Notes under the pieces: model-generated
What the model was told of the DNA's origin: nothing
Seen by the model: the letters and a program-made list of their open reading frames with translations, nothing else
The model's database searches: none
Assembly: GCF_900094545.1 (NCBI RefSeq)
Contig: NZ_FMAH01000005.1
Span: 1 to 64,000 of the forward strand
DNA from: Martinezella miluonensis
GTDB lineage: Bacteria; Pseudomonadota; Alphaproteobacteria; Rhizobiales; Rhizobiaceae
Reading direction: 5' to 3'
Length of the DNA: 64,000 bases
Program-made: the position numbers and the translations under genes
Part shown: in pieces, positions 37,958-49,412 of the stretch
Layout: every line of letters starts with the position of its first letter
Position numbering within the stretch: the first letter of the stretch is position 1

Positions 37958-39295
37958 ATGACTGCTCATTCGACTGTTTCCGATATTCTTCTCGACAAGG
38001 TTGCAGAGTGGTTGACCCAGGCGGCGTTGACCGGGGAGAACCTTGAGACCATCGTTCGGGGGTTCTGCGAGCGCATGGCGGCTACCGGGATGCCGATCAA
38101 TCGGGTGCACCTGACCTTCTCGATGCTGCATCCGCTCTATGACGCGCTCGGCTTCACCTGGCGGCGAGCCGGCGGGCTGACGATCGAGGGCTACAGGCAT
38201 GTGAACGAGAAGCCCGAACGCTTCGTACAGAGCCCCTATTATTATCTGCTGTCGAATAATCTTCAGCACTTGCGCCGTCGGATCGATCTGGACGGCGCCA
38301 TCGAATTTCCGATTTTCGAGGATTTGCGTAAGGAGAAGGTCACCGATTACCTGGCCTTCGTGCAGACCTTCGGCGCGGGTTCGGTGCAGGGCATGATGGG
38401 CTCCTGGTCCACCGACAGCATCGGTGGCTTCAGCGAAGATATGATCGGTGCGCTGATGCGCATCCAGAATCATCTGGCCATGGCTGCCAAGATGGCGGTC
38501 CTTGGCAGGCTCGCCAACAACATGCTGACGACCTATCTCGGCGGCGACGCCGGCAAGCGCGTGCTGAACGGGCAAATCCGCCGTGGTGATGGTGAGACGA
38601 TCCGTGCCGCATTGGTCATGGGCGACATGCGGCAATCCACCGTCTATGCCGAGAAAGAAGGGCGGCAGGCCTATATCGATACGCTCAACGAATTCTTCGA
38701 CGCGATCGCTGCGCCATTTAATCGCAATGGTGGCGAAATAATGAGTTTCCTCGGCGATGGATTTCTGGCCGTCTATCCTTGCGGCCGGCACAAGGATCCG
38801 TCGAAAGTGGCCTGCGAGGCGGCGCTATCGGCTGTCTTCGAAGCGCAGCGTCGCGTCTCCGCCTTGAACGAGGAGCGCCAGTCACGCAATCTGAGCGCCG
38901 TGCGCTACGGGATCGGCCTGCATGTCGGCAATGTCATGTTCGGCAATGTCGGCTTGAAGGACCGGCTGACCTTCTCGGCCTTCGGTGCTGCCGTCAACGA
39001 AGTGGAGCGGCTGCAATCCCTGACGAAGAAATATGCGACCGAGGTCGTCGCAAGCCAGGCATTCTCCGGCTACACGGACTGCGAATGGGGAACGCTCGGG
39101 GAGGAGAAGCTGCGCGGCGTGCGTCAGCGCTTTACCGTCGTCTCTCCGAAGCCCGCAACGGCGGCCAGCCGCGTGGCGGATATCTTCAGCGATGCGGAGA
39201 CGGATGGGTTATCCGAGGCGGAGCAGGTCATTCTGTTGCACAGGGATGCCAAGAAGTTCGAAAGCCATCTTCAAGTCGATAGGTTCCGGCCCTGA
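37958..39295 (+). CDS. Class III adenylate/guanylate cyclase, atypical substrate site
   Basis: A 445-residue soluble protein. The N-terminal half (about 1-210) is the sensory region common in rhizobial cyclases (VHLTFSMLHPLYDALGFTW, SPYYYLLSNN). The catalytic domain (about 215-390) has both metal aspartates, in VMGDMRQST and SFLGDGFLAVY, and the transition-state pair as VNEVERL. The lysine that usually precedes the second metal motif is replaced (EIMSFLGDG), and the position usually Asp or Thr is in LTFSAFG. Activity or purine choice may therefore be unusual. The ATG has GGGGA upstream. Confidence 0.82.
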   Translation: MTAHSTVSDILLDKVAEWLTQAALTGENLETIVRGFCERMAATGMPINRVHLTFSMLHPLYDALGFTWRRAGGLTIEGYRHVNEKPERFVQSPYYYLLSNNLQHLRRRIDLDGAIEFPIFEDLRKEKVTDYLAFVQTFGAGSVQGMMGSWSTDSIGGFSEDMIGALMRIQNHLAMAAKMAVLGRLANNMLTTYLGGDAGKRVLNGQIRRGDGETIRAALVMGDMRQSTVYAEKEGRQAYIDTLNEFFDAIAAPFNRNGGEIMSFLGDGFLAVYPCGRHKDPSKVACEAALSAVFEAQRRVSALNEERQSRNLSAVRYGIGLHVGNVMFGNVGLKDRLTFSAFGAAVNEVERLQSLTKKYATEVVASQAFSGYTDCEWGTLGEEKLRGVRQRFTVVSPKPATAASRVADIFSDAETDGLSEAEQVILLHRDAKKFESHLQVDRFRP

Positions 39296-39455
39296 CTGTT
39301 GCATTCTGCCAGTTCAGCATAAGCCCATATATCACTGGAAAGACGACAGTTTTTTAACAGCCCCACCACTACTTTGACAAGCTGGACACCTGTTCTGGCC
39401 TACGTTAGTGTGCCGTATAAGGCCACAACGGTCAGGTGAGTGGGAAGTAATATGT

Positions 39456-41359
<1,904 letters not shown>

Positions 41360-41366
<7 letters not shown>

Positions 41367-43276
41367 CTCGCAGAACTTTTCTTGGCCTGCTGGCCTCCAC
41401 GGTGCTTCCTGCGCCTCTTGCCGCAGCCGATGTCGACAACGAGCCCGAATATCTCGCCGATTGGCTGAGAGCCGGCCAGTTGCCGCATCTCGCCAAGCGC
41501 CTGCCGAAATTCCCGCGCGTCGTCAACGTCGCCGGCATGGGGCGTGCGCCAGGCCACTATGGTGGCTCGGTGCGCACCATCATCGGCAGCCAGAACGATA
41601 TCCGTTTCATGACGATCTACGGCTATGCCCGTCTCGTCGGCTACGATCGCAACCTGACGCTGCAGCCGGATATTCTGGAGTCTTTTTCCTCCGTCAATGA
41701 CATGGTTTTCACCTTCAAGTTGCGCGAAGGGCATAAATGGTCGGACGGGCATCCCTTCACCGCCAATGACTTCCGCTACTGGTGGGAAGATGTCATCCTC
41801 AACAAAGAGTTGACACCCGGCGGCGGGGCCCTGGAGCTGCGACCGCACGGCAGCCTGCCGCGTTTTGAGATGCTCGACGAATTGACGGTGCGCTATTCCT
41901 GGGATGATCCCAATCCGGGTTTTCTGTCGATTCTTGCCGCCCCGCAGCCGCTGGTCATCGCCGGCCCGGCGCATTATCTCAAGCAGTTCCACAAGAAATA
42001 CCAGGACAGCATTCGCCTTGCTTCGCTGATGCAGGAAAACCGGGCGAAGAAGTGGCAGGACCTTCATATCAAAATGGGCCGCTCGTACCGGCCTGAAAAT
42101 CCCAATCTGCCGGTACTTGACCCCTGGAAAAACACGACTGCACCGCCGGCCGAGCAGTTCATATTCGAACGCAACCCTTATTTTCATCGCGTCGACGAGA
42201 ACGGGCGGCAGCTGCCCTACATCGACCGCCTGATCCTGAACATCAGCTCGTCGTCGATCATCGCCGCCAAGACCGGTGCGGGAGAGAGCGATCTTCAGGC
42301 AACCGGCATAGACTTCAGCGACTATACCTTCCTGAAGGAGGCGGAGAAGCGCTATCCGGTCAAGGTCAATCTGTGGAAATCGGTGCGCGGCTCGCGCGTC
42401 GCGCTGTTTCCAAATCTGAACAGCGCCGATCCCCTCTGGCGGGATGTCCTGCGCGATGTCAGGGTGCGCAGAGCCATGTCGCTGGCGATCGACCGCCATG
42501 AGATTAACATGGCCGTCTTCTACGGCCTTGGCACGGAGAGCGCGAACACCGTCCTGCCGGACAGCCCGCTCTTCAAGCCGGAATATGCGTCGGCCTGGAT
42601 CGCGCACGATCCGGATCAGGCCAATGCTCTCCTTGATGCAGCCGGTCTCGCCAAGCGCGACGAGGACGGCATCCGCCTATTGCCGGATGGGCGTCGGATG
42701 GAGATCACCGTGGAAACGCCGGGTGAAAGCACGCTTGATTCCGACGTCCTGGAACTGGTGACCGATCACTGGCGCAAGGTCGGCATTGCGCTTTTCACAC
42801 GAGTCTCGCAACGCGATGTTTTTCAAAGCCGCGCCATGGGCGGGCGCATTCAGATGTCGTTGTGGTACGGCCTCGACAATGGTGCGCCGACGGCGGACAT
42901 GAATCCGGCGGAGCTGGCACCGACGACCAACGACCAGATGCAATGGCCGCTCTGGGGCATGTATTACCTCTCGCGCGAGACGAAAGGGGTTGCGCCGGAC
43001 GTTCCGGAAGCGGCCAAACTCGTCAAGCTGCTTCATGAGTGGGAGGCGGCCGCCTCCTCCTTCGAGCGTGCCGAGACCTGGCACAACATGCTGGAGATCT
43101 ATACGGACCAGGTTTTTTCCATCGGGCTCGTCAATGGCACGCTGCAGCCGATCGTTCACTCGTCGCGCATGCAGAACGTGCCTGATAAGGCGCTCTATGG
43201 CTTCGCTCCGACCTGCTATCTCGGGGTCTACATGCCAGACACCTTCTGGATGAAGGAGGATCGTCCCAATGCTTAG
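41360..43276 (+). CDS. Family 5 extracellular solute-binding protein, Tat-type signal
   Basis: A 638-residue periplasmic binding protein of the peptide/oligosaccharide family 5. The N terminus MVTRRTFLGLLASTVLPAP has a twin-arginine motif and ends in AAAD, so it is probably exported folded by Tat. Segments LREGHKWSDGHPFTANDFRY and RRAMSLAIDRHEI are family hallmarks. It shares with AgpA the large size and an N-terminal region (GKLP-like, RLPK, YGG then RTIIG), which suggests a sugar or glycoconjugate ligand rather than a short peptide. Confidence 0.88.
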
Positions 43277-44267
43277 ATATATCTTCTGGCGCATTGCGGT
43301 GATGATCCCGACGCTGATCGTCATCTCCATGCTGGTCTTCACCATCATCCAGCTCCCGCCTGGCGATTTCTTCGAAAGCCAGATCGCCGAGCTGCGCGCT
43401 CAGGGCGAGACCGCGGACCTTCAGAAGATTGAGGAGCTTCGCCACGAATATGGGCTCGACCGTCCGCTTCCGGTTCAATATCTCCGCTGGGTCGCCGGCA
43501 TGCTGCAGGGCGATTACGGCTACTCTTTTGAATATCAGTTGCCGGTATCGGATGTGGTCGGCGACCGCCTGTGGCTGACCATTCTGGTGTCGATGACAAC
43601 AATCCTCGTGACGTGGCTCATCGCCTTCCCGATCGGCATCTATTCGGCCACGCATCAATATAGCTGGGGCGATTACGGCCTCACCTTTCTCGGATTGCTT
43701 GGCATCGCCATCCCGAACTTCATGCTGGCGCTGATCCTGATGTATTTCGCCAATGTCTGGTTCGGCGTGTCGGTCGGCCATCTGATGGATCAAAAATACC
43801 TGTCGCAGCCGATGAGCTGGGAAAAGGCGCGTTCGATCTTGGCGCATCTGTGGATCCCCGTCATCATCGTCGGCACGGCGGGGACGGCGGGTATGATCCG
43901 CCGCCTTCGCGCCAACCTGCTCGATGAAATGCCGAAGCAATATGTCATCACCGCGCACGCCAAGGGCCTGCATCCGCTGAGGGCGCTGGTCAAATATCCG
44001 TTGCGCATGGCGTTGAACTTCTTCGTCGCCGATATTGGTTCCATCCTGCCGTCGATCATTTCCGGCGCCGAAATCACCGCCATTGTGCTGTCGCTTGAGA
44101 CGACCGGGCCGATGCTGATCCGTGCCTTGCAGAGCCAGGACATGTATCTTGCCGGCTCGTTCCTGATGTTCCTGGCCTTCCTCAACGTTATCGGCGTGTT
44201 GATTTCCGATATCGCTCTCGGCTTTCTCGATCCCCGCATCCGCTTGCAAGGCAGGAGCACAAAGTGA
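43269..44267 (+). CDS. ABC importer permease, DppB type
   Basis: A 332-residue inner-membrane permease with about six helices. It opens with the DppB pattern MLRYIFWRIAVMIPTLIVIS and has YGLDRPLPVQYLRW in the periplasmic loop. The cytoplasmic coupling segment is YVITAHAKGLHPLRAL near residue 220. It overlaps the genes on both sides (8 and 4 bp). Confidence 0.92.
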   Translation: MLRYIFWRIAVMIPTLIVISMLVFTIIQLPPGDFFESQIAELRAQGETADLQKIEELRHEYGLDRPLPVQYLRWVAGMLQGDYGYSFEYQLPVSDVVGDRLWLTILVSMTTILVTWLIAFPIGIYSATHQYSWGDYGLTFLGLLGIAIPNFMLALILMYFANVWFGVSVGHLMDQKYLSQPMSWEKARSILAHLWIPVIIVGTAGTAGMIRRLRANLLDEMPKQYVITAHAKGLHPLRALVKYPLRMALNFFVADIGSILPSIISGAEITAIVLSLETTGPMLIRALQSQDMYLAGSFLMFLAFLNVIGVLISDIALGFLDPRIRLQGRSTK

Positions 44268-45439
44268 CCGCACCCCTGCCAAGCCCTGGCGCCCCACTGG
44301 AGCATTATGTCTCGAGCGCGGATTTCGATCCGGATCAGTTCGAGGCCATGTCCGCTGGCCAGCAACGCTACTACATGGCCTCTCAAAAGAAGCTGATGTG
44401 GTGGAAGTTCAAGAAACACAAGCTCGCGCTCGCATCCGGCATCTTCCTGGCGCTGATGTATGGGATGATCCTGATCGTGGAGTTCGTGGCGCCCTACGGG
44501 CTGCACAGCCGCAACGTCGACTATATTCATTCGCCACCGCAGGCGATTCACTTCTTCGACAAGGGCAACTTCGTCGGGCCGTTTGTCTATGGCCGCAAGA
44601 TGACACTCGATATCGACACGCTGCGCAGGAGCTATACCGACAACACATCGGACGTGCAGCCCATCCGCTTCCTCTGTCGCGGCGATGCCTATCGCTTCTG
44701 GGGGCTGGTGGATTCAAACGTCCATCTGGTTTGCCCGGCCGTCGGCGGCCAGATGTATCTGCTGGGAACGGACCGGCTCGGCAGGGACGTGCTATCGCGG
44801 ATCATTTATGGCGCGCGCATTTCTTTGACGATCGGGCTGATCGGCATTGCCATCAGCTTCGTGCTCGGGATCGTCATCGGCGGTCTTGCGGGATATCACG
44901 GCGGCTTGTTCGACCTGCTTGTTCAGCGCGTGATCGAAATCCTTCAATCGATACCAAGCTTGCCGCTATGGATGGCGCTAGCCGCGATCATGCCGGTAAG
45001 CTGGAGCCCGATCATCGTGTATTTCGGCATTACCATCATTCTCGGCATTCTGGACTGGACGGGTCTTGCGCGTGCCGTTCGCTCCAAGCTTTTATCGTTG
45101 CGCGAGGAAGACTATGTGCTTGCCGCCCAGCTGATGGGCGCACCGACAAGGCGCATCATCGGCCGTCATCTTGTGCCGGGCTTTATGTCGTATCTGATCG
45201 CTGCGGCGACGACCGCGGTTCCTCGCATGATTCTCGGCGAGACGGCGCTGAGTTTCCTCGGATTAGGCCTGCGCCCGCCGATCACGAGCTGGGGTATTCT
45301 GCTGACCGAGGCCAAGGACGTCAGTGTGATCGCCTTCTATCCGTGGCTTCTTTTCCCGATGATCCCGGTGATTTTGGTCATTCTGGCGTTCAACTTTTTA
45401 GGAGACGGCTTGCGCGATGCCGCCGATCCCTACAAATAG
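44264..45439 (+). CDS. ABC importer permease, DppC type with periplasmic insert
   Basis: A 391-residue inner-membrane permease. Between the first helix (near residue 55) and the conserved LLGTDRLGRDVLSRIIYGAR (about 165) is a polar insert of about 90 residues. AgpC in this window carries a related insert, another sign that the two importers are paralogues. GTG start with AGGAG upstream, overlapping the previous stop as GTGA. The coupling region is EDYVLAAQLMGAPTRRII. Confidence 0.9.
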   Translation: MTAPLPSPGAPLEHYVSSADFDPDQFEAMSAGQQRYYMASQKKLMWWKFKKHKLALASGIFLALMYGMILIVEFVAPYGLHSRNVDYIHSPPQAIHFFDKGNFVGPFVYGRKMTLDIDTLRRSYTDNTSDVQPIRFLCRGDAYRFWGLVDSNVHLVCPAVGGQMYLLGTDRLGRDVLSRIIYGARISLTIGLIGIAISFVLGIVIGGLAGYHGGLFDLLVQRVIEILQSIPSLPLWMALAAIMPVSWSPIIVYFGITIILGILDWTGLARAVRSKLLSLREEDYVLAAQLMGAPTRRIIGRHLVPGFMSYLIAAATTAVPRMILGETALSFLGLGLRPPITSWGILLTEAKDVSVIAFYPWLLFPMIPVILVILAFNFLGDGLRDAADPYK

Positions 45440-45447
45440 CAGGGTGA

Positions 45448-46755
45448 ATGGCGAAGACAGGATTGCAATTCGAGGAGCGGACGCGGATGTCGTTTGCCGA
45501 CATCCGCGTACATGACTTTCATCCCCCAGAGGTTTTGCCCATGAAGCGGCGCTTAGAAGATGCTCGAATCCTCATGTATAGCCACGACACGTTCGGTCTC
45601 GGCCATCTCAGACGATGCCGTACGATCGCACATTCTCTCGTGGAGGATTATCGCGGGCTGAACGTATTGATCATTTCCGGCGCGACGATCGCCGGTGCCT
45701 TCGACTATCGGTCGCGCGTCGATTTCGTCAAGGTGCCGAGCGTCATCAAGCTGCGGGACGGCGAATATACCTCGATGGCAAGCCATGTCGCTCTTCAGGA
45801 AACGCTGAAGATGCGGCAATCGATCATTCGCCACACCGCAGAAACATTTCAGCCCGACGTCTTCATTGTCGACAAGGAGCCGATGGGGCTCAAGGGCGAA
45901 ATCGAAGAGACGCTGACCTATCTCAAGGCGCGGGGCACGACACTTGTTCTCGGCATGCGCGACGTCATGGATGCACCGCACCTTTTGGATGCGGAATGGA
46001 AGAAGAACAACGTCCTGCACAAGATCGACCAATTCTACGATCGCGTCTGGGTCTACGGTCCGCCGGATTTTCATGATCCGCTCGTCGGTCTCGACGTTCC
46101 CATGGGCGTACGCCGGAAGATGGAGTTCGTCGGCTTCCTGCAGCGCAGTGTTTCCACCCTCGGCACGAAGTCGGAACATGTGCCGGATGAGGATTATATC
46201 CTGGTCACGACGGGCGGCGGCGGCGATGGCGCGGACCTGGTCAGCGATGTCCTCGGCGCCTTCGAGCACGACGAAACCCTGACGCACAAGACGCTGATCG
46301 TCCTCGGCCCCTATATGCCGGCTAAGGAGCGAAGCCAGCTCTTGGAACGCGCAAGCAGGATTGCCTGTCTGCAGGTGATCGAGTTCGACAACAAGATGGA
46401 AGAGCTGATCGCCGGCGCAAAGGCCGTCGTTGCCATGGGCGGCTACAATACCTATTGCGAGATCCTCTCCTTCGACAAGCCGGCGCTGATCATTCCACGC
46501 ACCCGGCCGCGCGAGGAGCAGCTGATCCGAGCGCAGCGGGCAAGCGAGCTCGGTCTCGTGGATATGCTGCTGCCCGAGGAATCCGCGGATCCGAAGCAGC
46601 TTGCCGCGGCCTTGAAGCGGCTGCCCAACCGTGCACCGCCATCGGCGAGCAGCAGCAGTATGCGCCTTGAAGGGCTGGTGCATATTTCGCGCACCGTCGG
46701 CGAGTGGTTCGATGATCGCGAGCGCTATACGCCGCTGTCGATCGTTGCCGAGTAG
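45448..46755 (+). CDS. Predicted glycosyltransferase, GT28/MurG-like (COG4671 type)
   Basis: A 435-residue GT-B-fold protein. The N-terminal domain begins ILMYSHDTFGLGHLRRCRTI (about residue 41), and the C-terminal nucleotide-sugar domain has AVVAMGGYNTYCEILSFDKP and the following IPRTRPREEQ. This combination fits predicted GT28-like transferases of unknown substrate. No membrane segment is visible. It follows the last importer gene by only 8 bp, so import and sugar transfer are in one operon. An internal start at Met32 is possible. Confidence 0.8.
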   Translation: MAKTGLQFEERTRMSFADIRVHDFHPPEVLPMKRRLEDARILMYSHDTFGLGHLRRCRTIAHSLVEDYRGLNVLIISGATIAGAFDYRSRVDFVKVPSVIKLRDGEYTSMASHVALQETLKMRQSIIRHTAETFQPDVFIVDKEPMGLKGEIEETLTYLKARGTTLVLGMRDVMDAPHLLDAEWKKNNVLHKIDQFYDRVWVYGPPDFHDPLVGLDVPMGVRRKMEFVGFLQRSVSTLGTKSEHVPDEDYILVTTGGGGDGADLVSDVLGAFEHDETLTHKTLIVLGPYMPAKERSQLLERASRIACLQVIEFDNKMEELIAGAKAVVAMGGYNTYCEILSFDKPALIIPRTRPREEQLIRAQRASELGLVDMLLPEESADPKQLAAALKRLPNRAPPSASSSSMRLEGLVHISRTVGEWFDDRERYTPLSIVAE

Positions 46756-46772
46756 ATCGTCGGGACTCGTCG

Positions 46773-48032
46773 ATGCGAAAGAAAATACTGGTAGTCCTCA
46801 AGGGCTATCCCCGCCTGTCGGAAACCTTCATCGCGCAGGAACTTCTCGGCCTGGAAAAGGCCGGGTTCGACCTGACGCTGATTTCGATGCGAAAGCCGAC
46901 GGACAAGAAGCGCCATCCCGTGCATGACGAGATCAAGGCGCGCGTGGTCTATCTGCCGGAGTATCTGCACAACGAACCCTTAAGGGTCCTGCGCGCCTTC
47001 TTTGCTAGCCTCGGCAAGCCGGGATTCAAGCGGCTGCTGAAGCAGTTCTGGGCGGATCTCAAGCGGGATATCACGCCGAACCGCGTGCGCCGCTTCGGTC
47101 AGGCATTGGTGCTGGCGCATGAATGGCCTGACGGGGGCGGATGGCTGCATGCGCATTTCATCCACACGCCAGCTTCCGTGACTGCCTATGCCAGCATCAT
47201 GACCGGCATTCCTTGGACCTGCTCGGCGCATGCCAAGGATATCTGGACCTCGCCGAACTGGGAGCTTTCGGAAAAGCTTGGTCGGGCCCGTTGGACGGTG
47301 ACCTGCACACGCAATGGCTTCGAGCACATGCGTGATCTGATCAAAGTGGATGATAAGGTCTATCTGAGCTATCACGGCTTGGATCTCGACCGCTTCGGAC
47401 CTTTTGCCGGCGAACATTCCAACCGCGACGGCACCGAGACGTCCGATCCCGCCTTCGTCCTCAGCGTTGGGCGCGCGGTGGAGAAGAAGGGGTATGACGT
47501 GTTGCTGAAGGCGCTGGCACTGTTGCCGGGCGATCTCAGCTGGCGTTTCACCCATATCGGTGGCGGCGACGGCCTGTCTAAATTGAAGGTACTGGCCGAG
47601 ACGCTCGGTATTGCCGATCGCATCACCTGGAAGGGAGCGTTGGCACAGGAGGAGGTGCTGGCGCATTACCGCCAGGCGGATATTTTCGCGCTCGCCTGCC
47701 GCGTGGCCGCCGATGGCGATCGCGACGGTCTGCCGAATGTGCTTGTCGAGGCGTCCAGCCAGCGCCTTGTCTGCATCTCAACCAATGTCTCGGGCGTTCC
47801 GGAACTGCTCGATGACGGCGAAAACGGCCTCGTGGTTCCCACGGAAGATCCCCAGGCGCTTGCGGCGGCGCTGGAGCTTGCGATCCGCAATCCGGCGCTG
47901 CGCCACCGGCTCGGTGATGCGGCTGAGCGGCGGGTGCGCGAGCATTTCGACCATCATGCCAGCATTCGGCAATTGACACGGCTGTTCGAAGAGCAGTGGC
48001 AAAAGGAAGATCAATGGCGGAAATCCGCATGA
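46773..48032 (+). CDS. GT4-family glycosyltransferase
   Basis: A 419-residue GT-B transferase of the kind used for exopolysaccharide assembly. The opening VVLKGYPRLSETFIAQELLG is typical of this group. HAHFIHTPASVTAYA and AHAKDIWTSP near residue 150 form the acceptor side. VLSVGRAVEKKGYDVLL and DGLPNVLVEASSQRLVCIST hold the donor-site and E-x7-E region. It starts 17 bp after the previous gene and overlaps the next by 19 bp. Confidence 0.9.
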   Translation: MRKKILVVLKGYPRLSETFIAQELLGLEKAGFDLTLISMRKPTDKKRHPVHDEIKARVVYLPEYLHNEPLRVLRAFFASLGKPGFKRLLKQFWADLKRDITPNRVRRFGQALVLAHEWPDGGGWLHAHFIHTPASVTAYASIMTGIPWTCSAHAKDIWTSPNWELSEKLGRARWTVTCTRNGFEHMRDLIKVDDKVYLSYHGLDLDRFGPFAGEHSNRDGTETSDPAFVLSVGRAVEKKGYDVLLKALALLPGDLSWRFTHIGGGDGLSKLKVLAETLGIADRITWKGALAQEEVLAHYRQADIFALACRVAADGDRDGLPNVLVEASSQRLVCISTNVSGVPELLDDGENGLVVPTEDPQALAAALELAIRNPALRHRLGDAAERRVREHFDHHASIRQLTRLFEEQWQKEDQWRKSA

Positions 48033-49174
48033 CAGCCACGCATGCCAGCCCCTTGCGCATATTCTTCTACGTCCAGCATCTGCTCGGCATCGGCCATCTG
48101 GCCAGGGCCAGCCGCATTGCCAGCGCCATGGCGAAGGACGGCTGCCAGGTGACGGTCGTCACAGGCGGTATTCCGGTGAATGGCTTTCCCGGCAGCGACG
48201 TGACCTCCGTCACGCTGCCGCCGGTAGTCGCCAGCAGCGCCGGCTTTTCCGGGCTTGCCGATCAGTCCGGCAACCCGGTCGATGAGGCGTTTCTGGCACG
48301 CCGTTGCGAGCTTCTGCTCGAAGCGTTTCGGCGGGCCGAGCCGGATGTCGTCATCATCGAAGCCTTCCCCTTCGGACGGCGGCAGATGCGCTTCGAGCTG
48401 CTGCCCTTGCTCGATGCCATCGCCAAGGCCGATCGCAAACCGCGGCTCTACACATCGGTACGGGATATTCTACAGCAGCAGAAGAAGCCGGGGCGCGACG
48501 AGGAGACAGTAGGGCTGCTTCGCGATCATTTCGACGGCGTTCTCGTTCACGGTGATCCTCATTTCATTCGGCTGGAAGAAACCTTTCCTCTGACCGCATC
48601 CATCGCCGACAAGATCGCCTACACTGGGCTTGTTGCGCCGGCGCTCCCCCCGGAGCCCGCCGAGAGCTTCGATATGGTCGTGTCGGCTGGCGGTGGTGCC
48701 GTCGGGCGCGACCTCATCCGCGCATCGCTCGAGGCCGCAAGCCGTGTGGCGATCGACCGCCGCTGGCTGTTGGTGACCGGACCGAACTTGCCGGAACAGG
48801 ATTTTGCCGATCTGGCCGCCGACGCGCCCGAAAATGTCGAGCTCGTCCGCTTCCGCAAGGATTTCCCGTCCTTGCTGAGAGGGGCGGAGCTGTCGATTTC
48901 CCAGGCGGGCTACAATACGGTCGGCGACCTCCTCGTTGCCGGCTGCCGCGCCATTTTGGTGCCGTTCACGGCCGGCGGCGAAACAGAACAATCGGTTCGG
49001 TCCGAGCGACTGGAAAAGCTGGGTCTGGCACTCGCTTTGCCGGAAGCGGGACTGACGACGGATTTGCTCGTCACGGCGGTCGAGACGGCGCTGTCACGGC
49101 CCAAGCCGAATAGCCCCGACATCGATCTTAGCGGAGCGGCAAGGACCTCGGCCATTGTTCGCGGCGCCGCGTGA
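48014..49174 (+). CDS. Predicted glycosyltransferase, GT28/MurG-like (COG4671 type)
   Basis: A 386-residue paralogue in type of the product encoded at 45448-46755. It opens with RIFFYVQHLLGIGHLARASR and has VVSAGGGAVGRDLI and ISQAGYNTVGDLLVAGCRAI, the GT28-like nucleotide-sugar site. AGGAAG at 48004-48009 supports the ATG at 48014 over a start 18 bp earlier. Last gene of the seven-gene operon. Donor and acceptor are unknown. Confidence 0.8.
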   Translation: MAEIRMTATHASPLRIFFYVQHLLGIGHLARASRIASAMAKDGCQVTVVTGGIPVNGFPGSDVTSVTLPPVVASSAGFSGLADQSGNPVDEAFLARRCELLLEAFRRAEPDVVIIEAFPFGRRQMRFELLPLLDAIAKADRKPRLYTSVRDILQQQKKPGRDEETVGLLRDHFDGVLVHGDPHFIRLEETFPLTASIADKIAYTGLVAPALPPEPAESFDMVVSAGGGAVGRDLIRASLEAASRVAIDRRWLLVTGPNLPEQDFADLAADAPENVELVRFRKDFPSLLRGAELSISQAGYNTVGDLLVAGCRAILVPFTAGGETEQSVRSERLEKLGLALALPEAGLTTDLLVTAVETALSRPKPNSPDIDLSGAARTSAIVRGAA

Positions 49175-49238
49175 CGGACAAGGCGGGACGCCGATCGTGA
49201 TGACCCGTCGATTTATGCTCCTGGATTCCTGCAATCTT

Positions 49239-49252
49239 GTGATATAAATCAA
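49239..49252. promoter_or_regulatory. CRP/FNR-type site upstream of the degenerate ABC gene
   Basis: GTGATATAAATCAA differs from the FNR/FixK consensus TTGAT-N4-ATCAA only at its first base. Read one base wider, TGTGA-N6-TCAAG is also a half-matching CRP site. It is the most AT-rich part of the 238-bp leader, 160 bp before the ABC gene. Confidence 0.4.
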
Positions 49253-49412
49253 GAAATCGATGAATCGGGAGGAGCGTGGACGAAGGACCGGGCGGAGTCC
49301 CTTTTCACAATGGGGCCACGTATCCACAACAAACTCACCCTGTATTTCTGCAACAACGGTGCCGGCATCCGGTCGGCGCTGGGCGTTTGAATCTGAAAGC
49401 CTGCAATAAGCG

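Noticed and set aside
39374..39406. TTGACA at 39374 as a -35 element before the seven-gene operon
   Set aside because: The best -10 candidate (TACGTT at 39401) is 21 bp away, too far, and nothing closer resembles a -10 box.
45448..49174. GT28-like genes considered as true murG
   Set aside because: There are two divergent copies outside any cell-wall cluster, without the MurG membrane-association region that I would expect. They fit predicted glycosyltransferases of unknown role better.
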